Shown here: positions 38,597-40,786 of the stretch, in pieces | How the letters are laid out: the number at the start of each line of letters is the position of its first letter | How positions within the stretch are numbered: the stretch's first letter is position 1 | Source: JBMYYE01 sp049609065 | GTDB lineage: Bacteria; Pseudomonadota; Alphaproteobacteria; Rhodobacterales; Rhodobacteraceae | Length of the DNA: 40,786 nt | Reading direction: 5' to 3' | Assembly: GCA_049609065.1 (NCBI GenBank) | Contig: JBMYYE010000009.1 | Location: 1-40,786, forward strand | Translations under genes and position numbers: made by a program | Notes under the pieces: generated by a model | Seen by the model: the letters and a program-made list of their open reading frames with translations, nothing else | The model's database searches: none | What the model was told of the DNA's origin: nothing

Positions 38597-39304
38597 TTAG
38601 CGGCGACCGCCTGCACCGCGAGGTGCTGGGCCATCTTGGAGTTCTTGTAGCTTACGATCACGTGCAGCTGGATCATGTTCCATGATCTCACCTTTGAAGA
38701 TCCAAACTTTGATCCCGATGATCCCGTAAGGAGTCATCGCTTCGCAAGGAGCGTAATCGATGTCTGCGCGCAATGTGTGAAGCGGCACACGGCCTTCACG
38801 GTACCATTCGGTACGCGCGATTTCCGCGCCACCCAAACGACCCGCAACATTCACACGGATACCAAGAGCACCCATACGCATCGCGTTTTGAACCGCGCGC
38901 TTCATCGCACGACGGAAAGAAACACGGCGCTCAAGTTGCTGTGCAATGCTTTCAGCAACCAAGGCTGCGTCGAGCTCAGGCTTGCGCACTTCAACGATGT
39001 TGAGGTGAAGCTCAGATGTTGTCATCGCAGCAAGTTTACGGCGAAGCGTTTCGATGTCCGCGCCTTTCTTACCGATGATCACACCAGGGCGTGCTGTGTG
39101 AACAGTAACGCGGCACTTTTTGTGCGGACGTTCGATGATCACGCGGCTAACGCCAGCTTGTTTGCACTCTTCTTTGATAAAATCGCGCATTTTGATGTCT
39201 TCCAAAAGAAGATCACCAAAGTCTTTGGTATCTGCATACCAACGGCTGTCCCAGGTGCGGTTGACCTGCAGACGCATACCGATCGGATTAACCTTCTGAC
39301 CCAT
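38597..39304 (-). CDS. rpsC: 30S ribosomal protein S3
   Basis: A 235-residue protein starting MGQKVNPIGMRLQVNRTWDS with a KH domain (VHTARPGVIIGKKGADIETL) and the C-terminal S3 domain (GIIGIKVWIFKGEIM). It lines the mRNA entry channel. Its ATG shares one base with the rplV stop. Confidence 0.98.
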   Translation of the reverse strand: MGQKVNPIGMRLQVNRTWDSRWYADTKDFGDLLLEDIKMRDFIKEECKQAGVSRVIIERPHKKCRVTVHTARPGVIIGKKGADIETLRRKLAAMTTSELHLNIVEVRKPELDAALVAESIAQQLERRVSFRRAMKRAVQNAMRMGALGIRVNVAGRLGGAEIARTEWYREGRVPLHTLRADIDYAPCEAMTPYGIIGIKVWIFKGEIMEHDPAARDRKLQELQDGPAPRGAGGRR

Positions 39305-39684
39305 TATGCTTGCTCCTCAACTTGACGCACCGTGATGGTGAGTTCGGAAAACGGTTTCAAAATCTTGCCGAAGCGACCACGAGCACGTGGACGACCGCGT
39401 TTCATTGTGAGGTTCTTACCAACGTAAGCCTCAGCAACGATGAGTTCGTCAACATCAAGACCGTGATTGTTTTCAGCATTTGCAATTGCAGACTGAAGAC
39501 ATTTTTTAACATCTTGCGCGATACGCTTTTTGGAGAATGTCAAATCAGTCAAAGCCTGATCAACTTTCTTCCCGCGGATCATTTGCGCAACGAGGTTGAG
39601 CTTCTGTCCAGAAGTACGAAGCATTTTGGCTTTCGCCATTGCTTCGTTGTCCGCCACGCGGCGTGCGTTTTTTTGCTTACCCAT
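39304..39684 (-). CDS. rplV: 50S ribosomal protein L22
   Basis: A 126-residue protein with KLNLVAQMIRGKKVDQALTD, the exit-tunnel loop region and KRGRPRARGRFGKILKP, typical L22. It lines the exit tunnel. It is two bases from rpsS and overlaps rpsC by one base. Confidence 0.97.
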   Translation of the reverse strand: MGKQKNARRVADNEAMAKAKMLRTSGQKLNLVAQMIRGKKVDQALTDLTFSKKRIAQDVKKCLQSAIANAENNHGLDVDELIVAEAYVGKNLTMKRGRPRARGRFGKILKPFSELTITVRQVEEQA

Positions 39685-39686
39685 GA

Positions 39687-39965
39687 CTATTTCCGTTTCG
39701 CTTTTTTGTCCGCAGCGTGACCATAATAGGTGCGCGTTGGAGAATATTCACCAAATTTTTGGCCAATCATTTCTTCCGTAACATTTACAGGAATGTGCTT
39801 GTGGCCGTTGTAAACGCCAAAAGTCAAACCCACAAATTGTGGAAGGATTGTTGAACGACGGGACCAGATCTTGATCACATCATTGCGCCCAGATTCACGT
39901 GCAGCTTCCGCTTTTTTAAGCACATAAGAATCAACAAAAGGGCCTTTCCATACAGAACGTGCCAT
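39687..39965 (-). CDS. rpsS: 30S ribosomal protein S19
   Basis: A 92-residue protein starting MARSVWKGPFVDSYVLKKAE with WSRRSTILPQFVGLTFGVYN and FGEYSPTRTYYGHAADKKAK, the S19 signature. It sits in the small-subunit head. It is three bases from rplB. Confidence 0.98.
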   Translation of the reverse strand: MARSVWKGPFVDSYVLKKAEAARESGRNDVIKIWSRRSTILPQFVGLTFGVYNGHKHIPVNVTEEMIGQKFGEYSPTRTYYGHAADKKAKRK

Positions 39966-39968
39966 ATT

Positions 39969-40786
39969 TTAACGCCCCTTCTTCTTAGCGTGCCGCGAAC
40001 GGATGATGAGTTTGCTTGACGCTTTGTTTTTGTTGCGAGTGCGTGCACCCTTCGTTGGTTTACCCCAAGGAGAAACCGGATGACGACCACCAGATGTCCG
40101 GCCTTCACCACCACCATGAGGGTGATCAACAGGGTTCATAACAACACCACGCACGGAAGGACGGATGCCTTTGTGACGGTTGCGACCTGCTTTACCGAAG
40201 TTTTGGTTGGAGTTGTCTGGGTTAGAGACCGCACCGATTGTTGCCATGCACTCTTGGCGCACGAGGCGAAGTTCGCCTGAGGACAAACGAATCTGAGCAT
40301 AACCACCGTCACGACCAACGAATTGTGCATATGTACCAGCAGCACGAGCGATTTGACCGCCTTTGCCTGGCTTCAATTCGATGTTGTGAATGATAGTACC
40401 GATAGGCATGCCGGAAAATGGCATTGCGTTACCTGGTTTAATATCTGCTTTTTCAGACGCGATAACTTTGTCGCCAACGCCCAAACGCTGTGGCGCGAGG
40501 ATGTAAGCTTGTTCACCGTCTTCATATTTGATGAGCGCGATAAATGCAGTCCGGTTAGGGTCGTATTCAATACGCTCTACCGTTGCGGCCATGTCAAATT
40601 TGCGACGTTTGAAATCTACGATACGATAAAGGCGCTTTGCACCCCCACCGCGGCGACGCATTGTGATCCGTCCGGTGTTGTTCCGACCGCCCTTTTTGTT
40701 GAGACCCTCTACGAGTGCCTTAACAGGACGACCTTTCCAAAGCTCGGAACGGTCAATCAGAACCAACCCACGTTGGCCTGGCGTCG
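39969..40786 (-). CDS. rplB: 50S ribosomal protein L2 (N-terminus beyond the window)
   Basis: The frame runs off the right edge. The visible part begins TPGQRGLVLIDRSELWKGRP, about nine residues into the usual L2, and ends SKLIIRSRHAKKKGR. The peptidyl-transferase-linked segment VMNPVDHPHGGGEGRTSGGR, with its conserved His, is intact. The internal ATG-like start near 40766 is not the true start. It belongs to the S10-type unit. Confidence 0.98.
   Translation of the reverse strand, partial: TPGQRGLVLIDRSELWKGRPVKALVEGLNKKGGRNNTGRITMRRRGGGAKRLYRIVDFKRRKFDMAATVERIEYDPNRTAFIALIKYEDGEQAYILAPQRLGVGDKVIASEKADIKPGNAMPFSGMPIGTIIHNIELKPGKGGQIARAAGTYAQFVGRDGGYAQIRLSSGELRLVRQECMATIGAVSNPDNSNQNFGKAGRNRHKGIRPSVRGVVMNPVDHPHGGGEGRTSGGRHPVSPWGKPTKGARTRNKNKASSKLIIRSRHAKKKGR

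Overview
The window is chromosomal DNA from an alphaproteobacterium, most likely a Rhodobacterales/Roseobacter-group marine bacterium of moderate GC. The evidence is a complete bztABCD-type amino-acid transporter, the rpmH-rnpA-yidD ... yidC-yihA-argB block, an ATP12 chaperone gene, a short adenylate kinase without a lid insertion, a luxR-luxI pair and the S10-spc-alpha ribosomal supercluster. No plasmid, phage or IS gene was recognised.

Layout. (1) 1-1.2 kb: an AT-richer accessory patch with the tail of an unknown gene and a D12-class adenine DNA methyltransferase, lying against the 3' end of a tRNA-Arg gene, a classic island position. (2) 1.37-4.9 kb, minus: an operon of TVP38/VTT membrane protein, MerA-like flavoprotein and orphan histidine kinase. 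(3) 5.1-15.2 kb, mostly plus: rpmH-rnpA-yidD, an inserted Slam-like outer-membrane gene (minus), ttcA and an EAL-domain gene, then yidC-yihA-argB and a fatty-acid-hydroxylase/ferredoxin-like/SixA-like operon. (4) 15.3-20 kb, minus: bztABCD for glutamate/glutamine/aspartate/asparagine uptake. (5) 20.2-24.3 kb, minus: rarA, crcB, an RluA-type pseudouridine synthase, a HAD phosphatase and ATP12, tightly packed. (6) 24.4-25.7 kb, minus: luxR-luxI quorum sensing. (7) 25.9-40.8 kb, minus: ribosomal proteins L2 (partial) to L17 with secY, adk and rpoA.

The most unusual region is (7). The normally continuous S10-spc-alpha cluster is cut by intrinsic terminators and by genes that do not belong. rplP and rpmC, usually adjacent, are separated by about 1.36 kb holding an opposite-strand TIGR02466-type gene, a dense field of hairpins and an interrupted small reading frame. 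rpmD and rplO are separated by a perfect terminator, a conserved hypothetical gene and an opposite-strand HEPN-like gene. Further hairpins lie before secY, between adk and rpsM, between rpsK and rpoA, and between rpoA and rplQ. This predicts several separately controlled transcription units, some with structured leaders.

No clear new defence or biosynthetic system is visible. The best leads are the leader and intercistronic RNA structures in the ribosomal cluster, the two opposite-strand insertions in it, the probably leaderless luxR promoter with an overlapping dyad, and the island edge at the tRNA. Gene calls rest on motifs read by eye. Promoters, operators and RNA structures are predictions without energy calculation or expression data.
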